From the NCBI RefSeq assembly GCF_001721295.1, contig NZ_MDDS01000024.1, forward strand, positions 124,001 to 188,000: a stretch of 64,000 bases of DNA. The letters run 5' to 3'. Below are positions 38,856 through 48,019 of this stretch, in pieces. The number at the start of each line of letters is the position of its first letter. The first letter of the stretch is position 1. Below the pieces are notes generated by a model. That model saw only the letters and a list, made by a program, of their open reading frames with translations. It was not told where the DNA came from and made no database searches. The translations under genes were made by a program, and so were the position numbers. This DNA comes from Sphingomonas turrisvirgatae. Lineage in GTDB: Bacteria > Pseudomonadota > Alphaproteobacteria > Sphingomonadales > Sphingomonadaceae.

Positions 38856-38875
38856 TCCGACGGACCCGTAAATGG

Positions 38876-38903
38876 AAAGGGGAGGCTTCGGCCTCCCCTT
38901 TTT
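38876..38903 (+). terminator. Intrinsic terminator after the amino-acid permease
   Basis: The stem AAAGGGGAGGC (38876-38886) and GCCTCCCCTTT flank a TTCG tetraloop, followed by T residues to 38903. This is a textbook Rho-independent terminator 21 bases after the permease stop. Confidence 0.92.
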
Positions 38904-38978
38904 CGTTGTGCGGCGGCTGCATCGTTTTCCGGCGGTCGGCGTTGAGGCGCCATCCCCCCGTTTTGGAGAACCGATCGC

Positions 38979-39449
38979 ATGTTCGAGAACGAAAATGGCA
39001 GCCTGACCGTGCTCAAGACGCTGACCGACACGCTGGCCGACAGCGTGAACGGCTATCGCGATGCAGCGCAGCATGTCGAGGCGGCCGAGTTCCGCCAGCT
39101 CTTCACGCAGCTTGGCGACGACCGCAATCAGGCGCTGAGCGACCTCAAGGCCGAAGTCGCGCGGCTTGGCGGCAGCGTCGACAGCGACGGCTCGACGCTT
39201 GGCTACCTTCACCAGCGCTGGCTCGACTTCAAGGCCAGCGTCACCGGCCGCGACGACAAGGCGATCATCGACGAGGTCGAGCGCGGCGAGGATTATCTGA
39301 AGGACAAGTTCGAGACCGCGTTGAACGCCGACTCGCTCGATCCAGCGACCCGCGCCCCGATCGAGCGCGCCTATGCGTCAGTGCGGCAGGGCCATGACCG
39401 CGTACGCGACCTCAAGCATTCGCTCGAGGGTCAATCGGTCGGCGGCTGA
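38979..39449 (+). CDS. DUF2383 / PA2169-type four-helix protein
   Basis: The 156-residue helical protein has SLTVLKTLTDTLADSVNGYR at its start, EFRQLFTQLGDDRNQALSDL in the middle and two acidic/basic helices. DUF2383 proteins resemble ferritin-like four-helix bundles and are often stress-linked. No metal-binding set is obvious. It is a monocistronic gene between two terminators. Confidence 0.85.
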   Translation: MFENENGSLTVLKTLTDTLADSVNGYRDAAQHVEAAEFRQLFTQLGDDRNQALSDLKAEVARLGGSVDSDGSTLGYLHQRWLDFKASVTGRDDKAIIDEVERGEDYLKDKFETALNADSLDPATRAPIERAYASVRQGHDRVRDLKHSLEGQSVGG

Positions 39450-39459
39450 GCCATGGCGA

Positions 39460-39484
39460 AAAGGGGAGGAATGCCCTCCCCTTT
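39460..39484. terminator. Bidirectional terminator between DUF2383 and the beta-propeller gene
   Basis: The stem AAAGGGGAGG (39460-39469) and CCTCCCCTTT (39475-39484) has A residues on one side and T residues on the other. It can end transcripts from the plus-strand DUF2383 gene and the convergent minus-strand gene. Confidence 0.8.
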
Positions 39485-39486
39485 CA

Positions 39487-40428
39487 TCACCGTTGGCCAG
39501 CCGCCTTGCCGCTCAGCAGCTTCAGCGGGACGCGGGCCAGCGTGAACGGCCGGACCGGATCATTGTCGGCGCGGTGCGCGAGCTGGGCATTGACCACGAT
39601 CAGCTCGTCCCCGACCTTGGCCGCAGTTGCCGGCAAGCGGACTTCCGGCGCCTTGAAGCGCGAGACGACCTTGCCCGTCCGATACGCCCGGTCGAGCTGC
39701 ACCGAGACGATTTCCGACGCTTCGGTGCGAACGACGTACAGCATGCCGCGATCCAGCACGAGGCCGTCCGAACCCGGCAAGGTCTCGCCACCCAGGTCGA
39801 TCTGCTCGACGCGGCGCGCGCGCGTGTCGATGCGGAACAGCAAGCCCTTGTTGGCTTGCACCACGATCAGCGTGTCCGGGCCGGCGGCGGCGATGCCGTT
39901 TAGATTACCACCTTCGCCATATTGCAGCGGCGTGCCGTCATAGCGCATCCAGCGTGTCGCGGTGTCGGGCAGCGGCTTGGACAAGTCCACCGACCACAGC
40001 ACCGGCGCGCGCGAATCGGTGAACCAGATGCGGCCGCCGGCGATCGCGGCATCGTTGATGAGGCCGATTTCGGGATCGGTCGCGATGGTGGCGATGCGCC
40101 GGTCATGCTGAGGATCGACGACGTAGATATTGCGGCTTCGCCCGCCCGCGATCCACAGCCGGTCCTGATCGTCCACCTTCATGCCGAACGCGCCGCCGAT
40201 GCTCACCTGGCCGCGCAACGCCTCGGGCAACACGGTGCCACGACCGGTCGCCAGGTCGATCCGCGCGATCGTGCCGTCGCTCGATCCGGCGACGAATGCC
40301 GCGCGGCCGTCCCGCGTGATCGCGATGCCTTCGGGAAAGCTGATCGCGTTGGGCAGGGGCAGGGTCGATCCGCGCGATGCGGCGAGCAGCAGACAGGACG
40401 ACAGGGCAAGCAAGACGGCACGCTTCAT
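39487..40428 (-). CDS. Exported SMP-30/NHL-like beta-propeller protein
   Basis: The 313-residue protein has an N-terminal signal (MKRAVLLALSSCLLLAASRG) and repeated propeller blades: FPEGIAITRDGRAAFVAGSS, GAFGMKVDDQDRLWIAGG, INDAAIAGGRIWFTDSR, NLNGIAAAGPDTLIVV. These are as in SMP-30/gluconolactonase-like or Vgb-type propellers. LSSC resembles a lipobox, but the hydrophobic stretch continues after the Cys, so ordinary cleavage is more likely. Its function, enzyme or binding protein, is not fixed by sequence. Confidence 0.75.
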   Translation of the reverse strand: MKRAVLLALSSCLLLAASRGSTLPLPNAISFPEGIAITRDGRAAFVAGSSDGTIARIDLATGRGTVLPEALRGQVSIGGAFGMKVDDQDRLWIAGGRSRNIYVVDPQHDRRIATIATDPEIGLINDAAIAGGRIWFTDSRAPVLWSVDLSKPLPDTATRWMRYDGTPLQYGEGGNLNGIAAAGPDTLIVVQANKGLLFRIDTRARRVEQIDLGGETLPGSDGLVLDRGMLYVVRTEASEIVSVQLDRAYRTGKVVSRFKAPEVRLPATAAKVGDELIVVNAQLAHRADNDPVRPFTLARVPLKLLSGKAAGQR

Positions 40429-40496
40429 GGGATCTCCCCGGTGGTTGATGCCGCCATTCTAGCGCGCGGCCGGGACGATGCCAGTGCGGCGGCCGA

Positions 40497-41492
40497 TCAG
40501 CCGAGCTTTGCCGCCACGGCCTTGAGGTCCGCTTCCGGCCGGGCGCCATAATGGCTGATGATCTCGGCCGCGCATGCCGCTCCGAGCTTCAGCGACTTCT
40601 CGACGCTCCAGCCCTGTGCCTGGCCGTGCAGGAAGCCCGCCGCGAACAAGTCGCCCGCACCAGTCGTGTCGACCACCTTCTCGATCGGCTCGGCAGCGAC
40701 CGACACGCGCTCGCCGTTGGCCACCGCGATGGCGCCCTTTTCGCTGCGCGTCACCACCAGCAGCGGAACCTGCGCCGCCACCTGCGCGACTGCCGTGTCG
40801 AACTCGTCGTTTTGCGCGAGCGCCAGCAGCTCGCCTTCATTGGCGAACAGGATGTCGACCAGCCCGCCCTCGATCAGCTTGCGGAAATCGTCGCCGTGGC
40901 GGCTGATGCAGAACACGTCGGACAGGGTGAAGGCGACCTTGCGACCCGCGGCGCGAGCGACCTCGATCGCAGCGCGCATCGCCTGGCGCGGTTCTTCCGG
41001 GTCCCACAGATAGCCTTCGAGATAAAGGATCGCGCCGCCCGCGATCAGATCGCGGTCGAGCGCCGCCTGGGGCAGGAACTGCGATGCGCCGAGAAAGGTG
41101 TTCATCGTGCGCTGACCATCCGGCGTCACGAAGATGAGGCAGCGCGCCGTCGTCGGCTGCCCTTCGCGAACTTCGGTGCCGAACTCGACGCCAGCAGCGC
41201 GCAGATCGTGGCCGAACACCTGGCCGAGCTGATCGTCGGCAACTTGGCCGATGAACGCGGTCCGGCTGCCGAGCGCGGCCATGCCAGCGACGGTATTCGC
41301 GGCCGAGCCGCCCGATACCTCGCGCCCCGGCCCCATCTTGGCGTACAGCGCGTCGGCCTCTTCGGGCGAGAACATCAGCTGCATCGAGCCCTTGGCGACG
41401 CCAATCTCCTCGATGAAGCTGTCTTCGGCCTGCGCCAGGATGTCGACGATCGCGTTGCCGATGGCGACGACGTCATGGGTGGGTGCGGTCAC
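40497..41492 (-). CDS. Adenosine kinase (PfkB family)
   Basis: This 331-residue ribokinase-fold enzyme starts with GTG at 41492 (GGAG at 41504-41501). It has HDVVAIGNAIVDILAQ, GGSAANTVAGMAALG and the anion-hole/catalytic-base motif DTTGAGDLFAAGFLHG. The closest recognised type is the alphaproteobacterial adenosine kinase, which phosphorylates adenosine or related nucleosides. Reading frame upstream of the GTG is antisense to the next gene and is excluded. Confidence 0.85.
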   Translation of the reverse strand: MTAPTHDVVAIGNAIVDILAQAEDSFIEEIGVAKGSMQLMFSPEEADALYAKMGPGREVSGGSAANTVAGMAALGSRTAFIGQVADDQLGQVFGHDLRAAGVEFGTEVREGQPTTARCLIFVTPDGQRTMNTFLGASQFLPQAALDRDLIAGGAILYLEGYLWDPEEPRQAMRAAIEVARAAGRKVAFTLSDVFCISRHGDDFRKLIEGGLVDILFANEGELLALAQNDEFDTAVAQVAAQVPLLVVTRSEKGAIAVANGERVSVAAEPIEKVVDTTGAGDLFAAGFLHGQAQGWSVEKSLKLGAACAAEIISHYGARPEADLKAVAAKLG

Positions 41493-41592
41493 TAGGGTCT
41501 CCGGTGATATGATCGTCCGCGCGCCTAGGGGACGCGCCAGCGCGACGCAACCGCGTTGACTTGGCGGGCGGCGCTCCCCATCCCTGCCGGCG

Positions 41593-42276
41593 ATGCTGAA
41601 CGCGCTGTCCCTTTCGATCGGCCAGCTCGGCGACCGGCGCATCCTTGCGGTGCTCGCCAAGTCGCTGGCGCTCACGCTCGCGATCTTCGCGGCGCTGGGC
41701 GCGGCACTGGTATGGGGCGCGCGGCGCCTTGCAGCTGGCTGGTTTTCTGCGAGTGACGGGGTTGCCGACCTTGCCGGACTTGCCGCGCTGCTGCTCGCCA
41801 TCCTGTCCGCCTGGCTGCTGTTCCGCGCCATTGCCATCGCGGTGGTCGGCCTGTTCGCTGACGAGGTGGTTCAGGCAGTGGAGGCGAAACATTATCCCGA
41901 TCGGCTGGCGGGCGCGCGCGACCTGTCGTTCGCCCGCTCTGCCGCGATGGGGCTGCGCTCGGCGGGTCGCGCGCTGCTGGTGAACCTCGCTTTCGCGCCG
42001 ATCTATCTGATCCTGCTGGTCACCGGCGTGGGTACGGCAGTCGCCTTCTTCCTCGTCAACAGCTGGCTGCTCGGCCGGGATCTGGGCGACATGATCGCGG
42101 TGCGGCACGTGCCGTCAGGGGATCTCAAGGACTGGCGCATGGCGACCCGGCTTTCCCGCTTGGCGCTGGGCGCGGCCGGAACCGCGCTGTTCTTCGTACC
42201 GCTTGCCAATTTCCTCGCCCCCGTGCTCGGCGCGGCGATGGCGACTCATCTGTTCCACCGGAGGACCGTCAAGTGA
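41593..42276 (+). CDS. EI24/CysZ-like membrane protein
   Basis: The 227-residue integral membrane protein has about four to five transmembrane helices (AKSLALTLAIFAALGAALVW; AALLLAILSAWLLFRAIAIA; LAFAPIYLILLVTGVGTAVA). It also has the family segments VNSWLLGRDLGDMIAVRH and VPLANFLAPVLGAAMATHLF. CysZ members move sulfate, but distant EI24 proteins are uncharacterised. It overlaps the following lipoprotein gene by GTGA. Confidence 0.82.
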   Translation: MLNALSLSIGQLGDRRILAVLAKSLALTLAIFAALGAALVWGARRLAAGWFSASDGVADLAGLAALLLAILSAWLLFRAIAIAVVGLFADEVVQAVEAKHYPDRLAGARDLSFARSAAMGLRSAGRALLVNLAFAPIYLILLVTGVGTAVAFFLVNSWLLGRDLGDMIAVRHVPSGDLKDWRMATRLSRLALGAAGTALFFVPLANFLAPVLGAAMATHLFHRRTVK

Positions 42277-42647
42277 GAGTGATTGCCAGCGTAACGGCCA
42301 TCTTGTTCCTGTCCGCCTGCGTCGGCGGCAATGGACCGCCGGTCGAACGCGCCGCGCCGCTGCCGGTGCCGCAGCCCGGCATGTCGGCGCTGACCGGCGT
42401 CCTGGGACAGAGCGCCGCCGGGCTAACCGCGCAATTCGGCAAGCCGCTGCTCGACATCAGCGAAGGGAGTGCGCGCAAGCTGCAGTTCGGCGGGCCGATC
42501 TGTGTGCTCGACGCCTATCTTTATCCGCCAAAGTCGGGACGCGGCGACCCGGTCGTGACCTTTGCCGAGACGCGGCAGCGCGACGGCAGGCCGATCGACC
42601 AGGCGAGCTGTGCCGCCGCGCTCAAGGCCGGGCGTTCGCGGCGCTGA
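42273..42647 (+). CDS. Small lipoprotein
   Basis: The 124-residue protein has a type II signal peptide ([16 protein letters not shown], lipobox LSAC, mature Cys16). A Pro-rich linker (PLPVPQPG) leads to a small domain with [30 protein letters not shown] and a second Cys near the end. It starts with GTG overlapping the EI24 stop. Its 3' end overlaps the convergent queG by 26 bases. Function unknown; probably co-expressed with the membrane protein. Confidence 0.78.
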   Translation: MRVIASVTAILFLSACVGGNGPPVERAAPLPVPQPGMSALTGVLGQSAAGLTAQFGKPLLDISEGSARKLQFGGPICVLDAYLYPPKSGRGDPVVTFAETRQRDGRPIDQASCAAALKAGRSRR

Positions 42648-43680
42648 GCTTGGCCAGCGCCCAAGCTGCTGCCTCGGCGACGACAGGGTCAGGGTCGGCG
42701 AGCAGCGCGCGGACCGGGCCGAGCAGCGCCGGGGACCCGCTGTTGCCCGCCGCGATCAGGCAGTTGCGCACAATCCGGTTGCGCCCGATCCGCTTGATCG
42801 GCGAGCCGGAGAAGACCTGCCGGAACCCGGCATCGTCGAGGGCGAGCAGATCGGTGAGTTCGGGCGCGGTCAGTTCGGCACGTGGGGCGAAGGCGAGGTT
42901 CGCGGCGGCGGCCTGTGCGAACTTGTTCCACGGGCAGACCGCGAGGCAATCGTCGCAGCCATAGATGCGGTTGCCGATCCCTTCGCGAAATTCGTGCGGG
43001 ATGGGGCCTGAATGCTCGATGGTCAGATACGAGATGCAACGCCGCGCATCGAGCCGATAGGGCGCGGGAAAGGCGTCGGTCGGACAGGCGCGCTGGCAGG
43101 CGTCGCACGATCCGCACAGGTCGCGGCCCGGCCGGTCGGGGACCAGGTCCAGCGTCGTGTAGATGGCGCCGAGGAACAGCCAGCTGCCATGTTCGCGGCT
43201 GACCAGATTGGTGTGCTTGCCCTGCCACCCCAGCCCCGCCGCTTCCGCCAGCGGCTTTTCCATGACCGGCGCGGTGTCGACGAATACCTTTAGATCGCAG
43301 CCTGCCGCCTGCGCCAGCCAGCGGCCGAGCGCCTTCAGCGCCTTTTTCACCACGTCGTGATAGTCGCCGCCCTGCGCATAGACCGAGATGCGGCCATGCT
43401 CGCCTGCATCAGCCAGCGCCAGCGGATCGCTTGCCGGCGCATAGCTCATGCCGAGCGCGATGACGCTGCGCACGTCGGGCCACAGGCCTGCGGGCGCTTC
43501 GCGGTGATGCGCGCGCTCCTCCATCCAGATCATGTCGCCATGCCGCCCCTGCGCCAACCACTGCCGCAGCCGCTCGCCCGCCAGCGGCGCGGCGTCGGCG
43601 CGCGCGATGCCGCAAGCGACGAAGCCGAGTTCGGCCGCCTTTTCACGGATTTGCGCTTCGAGTGGCTTGCCGGAGTGCAT
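42622..43680 (-). CDS. queG: Epoxyqueuosine reductase
   Basis: QueG performs the last step of queuosine tRNA modification (oQ to Q) with cobalamin and two [4Fe-4S] clusters. The 352-residue protein has [20 protein letters not shown] and the cluster ligands [16 protein letters not shown] and [11 protein letters not shown]. The conserved active-site Asp is in VDTAPV. A C-terminal HEAT-like tail ([15 protein letters not shown], [14 protein letters not shown]) completes the fold. ATG at 43680 is chosen; a GTG directly before it would add one residue. Confidence 0.94.
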   Translation of the reverse strand: MHSGKPLEAQIREKAAELGFVACGIARADAAPLAGERLRQWLAQGRHGDMIWMEERAHHREAPAGLWPDVRSVIALGMSYAPASDPLALADAGEHGRISVYAQGGDYHDVVKKALKALGRWLAQAAGCDLKVFVDTAPVMEKPLAEAAGLGWQGKHTNLVSREHGSWLFLGAIYTTLDLVPDRPGRDLCGSCDACQRACPTDAFPAPYRLDARRCISYLTIEHSGPIPHEFREGIGNRIYGCDDCLAVCPWNKFAQAAAANLAFAPRAELTAPELTDLLALDDAGFRQVFSGSPIKRIGRNRIVRNCLIAAGNSGSPALLGPVRALLADPDPVVAEAAAWALAKLSAANARP

Positions 43681-43734
43681 CACCGCCCGCTACCACGGCT
43701 ACCGAGCCAAGGGGAATGTCTGTTGCAGAGTGAA

Positions 43735-44658
43735 ATGGCGGTCACCGCCAAGGGCCTGGTCAAGCGCTTCGGCGATCGGCGCGTGGTCGACGGCGTGGAC
43801 ATCGCGGTGCCCAAGGGCATGATCTATGGCGTGCTGGGCCCCAATGGCGCAGGCAAGACGACCAGCCTGCGCATCGTCCTCGGCATCATCGAACCCGATG
43901 GCGGCGAGCGCAGCGTGCTCGGCAATCCACGCCCGCGGGAAGTCAGCGATCAGGTCGGCTATCTGCCCGAGGAACGCGGCCTGTATCCCGGCATGAAGAC
44001 GGTGCAGGCGATCGCCTTCATGGGCGCGCTGCGCGGCCTCGACTGGAAGACCGGGCGCAAGCGCGCGGTCGAGCTGATGGAAGCTGCCGGCCTGGGCCAT
44101 GCGACCGACCAGAAGATCCGCAAGCTGTCCAAGGGCATGGCGCAGCTGGTTCAGCTGCTGGGATCGGTGGTGCATCAGCCCGACCTGCTGGTGCTGGACG
44201 AGCCGTTTTCGGGCCTGGACCCCGTCAACCAGGAGCGGCTGGAGAAGCTGATCCTGGCCGAGCGCGACCGCGGCGCGACGATCCTGTTCTCGACGCACGT
44301 CATGGCGCATGCCGAGCGGCTGTGCGACCGGCTGACGATCATCGCCGGCGGCAAGGTGCGGTTCGAGGGGACGGTTGCCGACGCGCGCGCGACGCTGCCG
44401 TTCAAGGCGCATTATGTGCCGCATTTCCCCAATGACGGCCTTCCCGCCCTGCTGCCAGCCGATGCGCTGCGAGAGGGCGACGGGTGGCGCTTCACGCTGC
44501 CGGACGAGGGGATCGAGGCGTTGCTGATCAAGCTGATCGAGGCAGGATACGGCATTTCGGGCCTGTCGATCGAGCGGCCGAGCCTGCACGATGTGTTCGT
44601 CAGGATCGTGGGGCGCGACGCGCTGGAACAAGGCGAGCGGACGGAGACGGCGGCATGA
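43735..44658 (+). CDS. ABC transporter ATP-binding protein (NatA-type exporter)
   Basis: The 307-residue ATPase has Walker A GPNGAGKTT (35-43), a variant signature LSKGMAQ, Walker B LLVLDEPFSGLD and switch His in FSTHVMAHAERL. A C-terminal extension (about 215-305, DUF4162-like) is typical of NatA-type ABC-2 exporters. A TTG at 43723 with AAGGGG upstream is an alternative start. It overlaps the permease gene by ATGA. The substrate is unknown (Na+, drug or lipid in relatives). Confidence 0.9.
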   Translation: MAVTAKGLVKRFGDRRVVDGVDIAVPKGMIYGVLGPNGAGKTTSLRIVLGIIEPDGGERSVLGNPRPREVSDQVGYLPEERGLYPGMKTVQAIAFMGALRGLDWKTGRKRAVELMEAAGLGHATDQKIRKLSKGMAQLVQLLGSVVHQPDLLVLDEPFSGLDPVNQERLEKLILAERDRGATILFSTHVMAHAERLCDRLTIIAGGKVRFEGTVADARATLPFKAHYVPHFPNDGLPALLPADALREGDGWRFTLPDEGIEALLIKLIEAGYGISGLSIERPSLHDVFVRIVGRDALEQGERTETAA

Positions 44659-45899
44659 GCAACCTTGCGCGGCTGACCCGCCAGACCTTTACCATTGCAC
44701 GCCGCGATTTCGTGGCGACGGTGTTCACCCCAACCTTTCTCCTGTTCCTGCTGGCGCCGCTGATGATGCTGGCGTTCGGCACGGTCGGCGGCATGGGCGC
44801 GGCGACCATGGCCAAAAGCGGCGGCGACAAGGTGCGCATCGTCGTGCTGGCGGAAGGCGAACGCGCGCGCACGCTCGCCGCGACCGACGCGCGCCTGCGC
44901 CGCATCTATCGCGAGCGCGAGCGGCCGCCGGTGCTGATCGCCGAAAAGCCGGCTGGCGACGTGGCCAAGCAGGCGCGCGCGCTGTTCGATTCAAAGGCGA
45001 TCGAGGCGTCGGCGGTGCTGTATGGTCCGCTCGAGAAGCCGCAGATCCTTTATGGTCCGCAGGGAGACCGTAGCGCCGACTATCTGGCGCAGTTGGCCGA
45101 GCAGGGGTTGCAGGTCGAGAAGATCGGCAGCACGCAGGCGCTGAGCGAACCGACACGGATCGCCATCGCACGCAGCGGGACCACGGCGGGCGGCCAGGGG
45201 CAGGCAGCGTTCTTCACCGTGTTCGGCCTGTTCATGGTGTCGCTGTTGCTGGCCGGCCAGGTCGTCGGCACGATGGCGGAGGAACGGTCGAACAAGGTGA
45301 TCGAGATCCTGGCGGCGGCCGTGCCGCTGGAAAGCGTATTCTTCGGCAAGCTGATCGGCATGTTCGGCGTCGCTTTGCTGTTCCTCACCTTCTGGGGCAC
45401 GGTGGTGCTCAACATCGGCGCGTTCCTGCCGGTGAAACTCGCCACGGCACTTGGCGATGTCGGCGTCGCGGTGGGCATGCCGCTGTTCGTGCTCTTGTTC
45501 TTCGCCTATTTCGTGATGGCGTACATGCTGCTGGGCGCGGTGTTCCTTGGCATTGGCGCGCAGGCATCGACTCAGCGCGAGCTGCAGATGATGTCGCTGC
45601 CAATCACGATCTTCCAGGTCGCGATGTTCGGCTTCGCCTCGGCCGCAGCGGCAAGCCCCGACAGCTGGGTGGCGACCGCGGCCGAGCTGTTCCCGTTCAG
45701 CTCGCCCTTTGCCATGGCGGCGCGCGCGGCCAATTCGAGCGAGCTGTGGCGGCACGGCGCGGCGCTGGCATGGCAGGCGCTGTGGGTCGTGCTGACGGTG
45801 ACGATCGCGGCGCGGCTGTTCAGGCGGGGCGTCTTGCAGTCGGGCTCTCCCAGGCTGTTTCGGCGCAGACGCGCCGCTGTTGACATCCCTGTCAGTTAA
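44655..45899 (+). CDS. ABC-2 type permease (NatB-like)
   Basis: The 414-residue membrane partner has a first TM (TFLLFLLAPLMMLAFGTVGG), a large extracytoplasmic domain (about 55-170), then five TMs including FFTVFGLFMVSLLLAGQVVG. VGTMAEERSNKVIEILAAAV and PLESVFFGKLIGMFGVALL are characteristic NatB/ABC2 membrane features. The start ATG overlaps the ATPase stop. The two form a complete exporter. Confidence 0.9.
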   Translation: MSNLARLTRQTFTIARRDFVATVFTPTFLLFLLAPLMMLAFGTVGGMGAATMAKSGGDKVRIVVLAEGERARTLAATDARLRRIYRERERPPVLIAEKPAGDVAKQARALFDSKAIEASAVLYGPLEKPQILYGPQGDRSADYLAQLAEQGLQVEKIGSTQALSEPTRIAIARSGTTAGGQGQAAFFTVFGLFMVSLLLAGQVVGTMAEERSNKVIEILAAAVPLESVFFGKLIGMFGVALLFLTFWGTVVLNIGAFLPVKLATALGDVGVAVGMPLFVLLFFAYFVMAYMLLGAVFLGIGAQASTQRELQMMSLPITIFQVAMFGFASAAAASPDSWVATAAELFPFSSPFAMAARAANSSELWRHGAALAWQALWVVLTVTIAARLFRRGVLQSGSPRLFRRRRAAVDIPVS

Positions 45900-45903
45900 G
45901 CCA

Positions 45904-45931
45904 CTCTCCCACGAAACAGATCGTGGGAGAG
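45904..45931 (+). promoter_or_regulatory. Hairpin that sequesters the P450 ribosome site
   Basis: CTCTCCCACGA (45904-45914) pairs perfectly with TCGTGGGAGAG (45921-45931) across an AACAGA loop. The GGAG ribosome site of the P450 gene (45926-45929, six bases before the ATG at 45936) lies in the 3' arm. It could act as a translational switch, or as the end of the NatAB transcript, though no T-tract follows. Confidence 0.5.
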
Positions 45932-45935
45932 GGTT

Positions 45936-47165
45936 ATGGCCAGCCTGGCAACGCATGGGGACGCGCATGTCGATCCGCTCGACGTGACGCGGCCCGAACT
46001 GTATCGCGACGACCGCTGGCACGAGCCGTTCCGGACGCTGCGCGCGACGGCGCCGGTTTATCGCTGCGAGGATTCGGCGTTCGGGCCTTATTGGTCGATC
46101 TCGGCCTACAAGCCGATCGTCGAGGTCGAGTCGCTGCCCGAGCTTTACTCTTCCCAGGCCGGCGGCATCACCGTCGCCGACCTGATGGAGGGCGACATCA
46201 AGATGCCGATGTTCATCGCGATGGACCGCCCCAAGCATACCGGCCAGCGCCGCACCGTGGCCCCCGCCTTCACCCCCAGCGAGATGCAGCGGATGCGCGC
46301 CGATATCGTGGCGCGGACGGCGGAAATCCTGGACGAGCTGCCGGTCGGCGAGACGTTCGACTGGGTCGATCGCGTGTCGATCGAACTGACCACGCAGATG
46401 CTGGCGATCCTGTTCGATTTTCCGTGGGCGGAACGGCGCAAGCTGACCTATTGGTCGGACTGGGCCGGGGATATCGAGATTGCCAAGGACCCAGTACGCA
46501 AGGAGGAACGCCGCCAGATCCTGTTCCAATGCGCGTCCGAGTTCGGCGCATTGTGGAACAGCAAGATCTGCAAGGATCCGACGCCCGACCTCATTTCGAT
46601 GATGATCCATTCCGACGCGATGGCGGAGATGGACCAGATGGAGTTTCTGGGGAACCTGATCCTGCTGATCGTCGGGGGCAACGACACCACGCGCAATTCG
46701 ATGTCGGCCTTTGCCTGGGGCCTCGAGCAATATCCCGATCAGCGCGCGAAGCTGGAAGCCGACGCGTCGCTGATCCCCAATGCGGTGCAGGAGATCATCC
46801 GCTGGCAGACCCCGCTCGCCCATATGCGGCGCACCGCGACCGCCGATGCCGAGCTGATGGGCCAGCAAATCCGCGCCGGGGACAAGCTTGCACTGTGGTA
46901 CATCTCGGCCAATCGCGACGAGAGCATGTTCGAGCGGCCGGACGAGATCATCGTCGATCGCGCGAATGCCCGCCGCCACCTGGCGTTCGGCCATGGCATC
47001 CACCGCTGCGTCGGCGCGCGGCTGGCCGAATTGCAGATCGGCGTGCTGATGGAGGAAATGGCCAAACGCCGGCTGCGCGTGAACGTGACCGCCGAGCCGG
47101 AACGCGTCGCGGCGTGCTTCGTCCATGGCTACAAGCAAATGCAGGTCGAGTTGAGCCGGTATTGA
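45936..47165 (+). CDS. Cytochrome P450, CYP153-like alkane/fatty-acid hydroxylase
   Basis: The 409-residue soluble bacterial P450 has the heme-ligand loop FGHGIHRCVG (Cys358) and the I-helix oxygen-activation motif GGNDTT (247-252) within FLGNLILLIVGGNDTTRNSM. The ExxR helix (EIIRW) is followed by QTPLAHMRRTA. These last two blocks are characteristic of CYP153, terminal alkane hydroxylases. Electron donors (ferredoxin and ferredoxin reductase) are not adjacent, so it must use partners from elsewhere. A hairpin overlaps the ribosome site. Confidence 0.87.
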   Translation: MASLATHGDAHVDPLDVTRPELYRDDRWHEPFRTLRATAPVYRCEDSAFGPYWSISAYKPIVEVESLPELYSSQAGGITVADLMEGDIKMPMFIAMDRPKHTGQRRTVAPAFTPSEMQRMRADIVARTAEILDELPVGETFDWVDRVSIELTTQMLAILFDFPWAERRKLTYWSDWAGDIEIAKDPVRKEERRQILFQCASEFGALWNSKICKDPTPDLISMMIHSDAMAEMDQMEFLGNLILLIVGGNDTTRNSMSAFAWGLEQYPDQRAKLEADASLIPNAVQEIIRWQTPLAHMRRTATADAELMGQQIRAGDKLALWYISANRDESMFERPDEIIVDRANARRHLAFGHGIHRCVGARLAELQIGVLMEEMAKRRLRVNVTAEPERVAACFVHGYKQMQVELSRY

Positions 47166-47256
47166 GCATGCGTTTTCCGGCCCGGTCCCGTCAGCCGCGA
47201 CGGCGGCGCGCGTCGGGCGGGTTTCGCACTGTCGCGCCATTCCCTACATCGGTCGG

Positions 47257-48006
47257 ATGACCTCGACCGAGCCGCAGATCATCCCCGCCGCGACGGTCGT
47301 CATCCTGCGCGAGCGCAAGGCCGGCCCGCCCGAGCTGTTGATGGTCGAACGCGCGGCGGCAATGCGCTTTGCCGGCGGCGCGCTGGTGTTTCCCGGCGGG
47401 CGGATCGACCCGGGCGATCGCACGCTGGCAGGGCGTATCGGTGGCGATGTCGTCGAAGCGGCCGCGCGCATCGCGGCGATCCGCGAGACGATCGAGGAAG
47501 TGGGACTTCCCGTCGGGCTGAACGGCACGCATGACGTGAGCGCATTACGCAAGGCGCTGGCCGGCGGCGCGGCGCTGGGCGAATTGATCGAGCCGGAGGA
47601 TCTGGCGCTCGACCATCTGGTGCCCTTTGCCCGCTGGATGCCCCATGCCGGAGTTACGCACCGCATCTTCGACACGCGCTTCTATCTCGCCCGGCTGCCC
47701 GACGACGCGCCGGAACCGCGCCCCGATGGCGGCGAGAGCGTGCGGCTGTTGTGGGCCAGCGCGGCGCAGGTGCTGGCAGAGGCCGATGCGGGGCGCGCGC
47801 AGATCATTTTTCCGACGCGGCGCAACCTGGAGCGGCTGGCGCAGCTGGGCAGCTTTGCCGAAGCGGTCGCCCACGCCCGTGCGCATCCCGTCGAGACGAT
47901 CACGCCGTGGATCGAGGAGCGCGGCGGCGTGCGGCAGCTGTGCATTCCCGAGGGGCTGGGTTATCCGGTGACGTCGCAGCCCGCCGGCGAAGCCCTGCGC
48001 GGATGA
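47257..48006 (+). CDS. Nudix hydrolase
   Basis: The 249-residue protein has an N-terminal beta strand IIPAATVVILRERKAG and a Nudix box split by an insertion: GALVFPGGRIDPGDR, then about 25 residues, then RETIEEVGL with the metal-binding Glu residues. The long insertion and C-terminal helical part resemble NUDT19/CoA-diphosphatase-like Nudix enzymes. The substrate, a nucleoside diphosphate derivative or CoA ester, cannot be fixed. Confidence 0.85.
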   Translation: MTSTEPQIIPAATVVILRERKAGPPELLMVERAAAMRFAGGALVFPGGRIDPGDRTLAGRIGGDVVEAAARIAAIRETIEEVGLPVGLNGTHDVSALRKALAGGAALGELIEPEDLALDHLVPFARWMPHAGVTHRIFDTRFYLARLPDDAPEPRPDGGESVRLLWASAAQVLAEADAGRAQIIFPTRRNLERLAQLGSFAEAVAHARAHPVETITPWIEERGGVRQLCIPEGLGYPVTSQPAGEALRG

Positions 48007-48019
48007 GGGCCCTGCGCTG

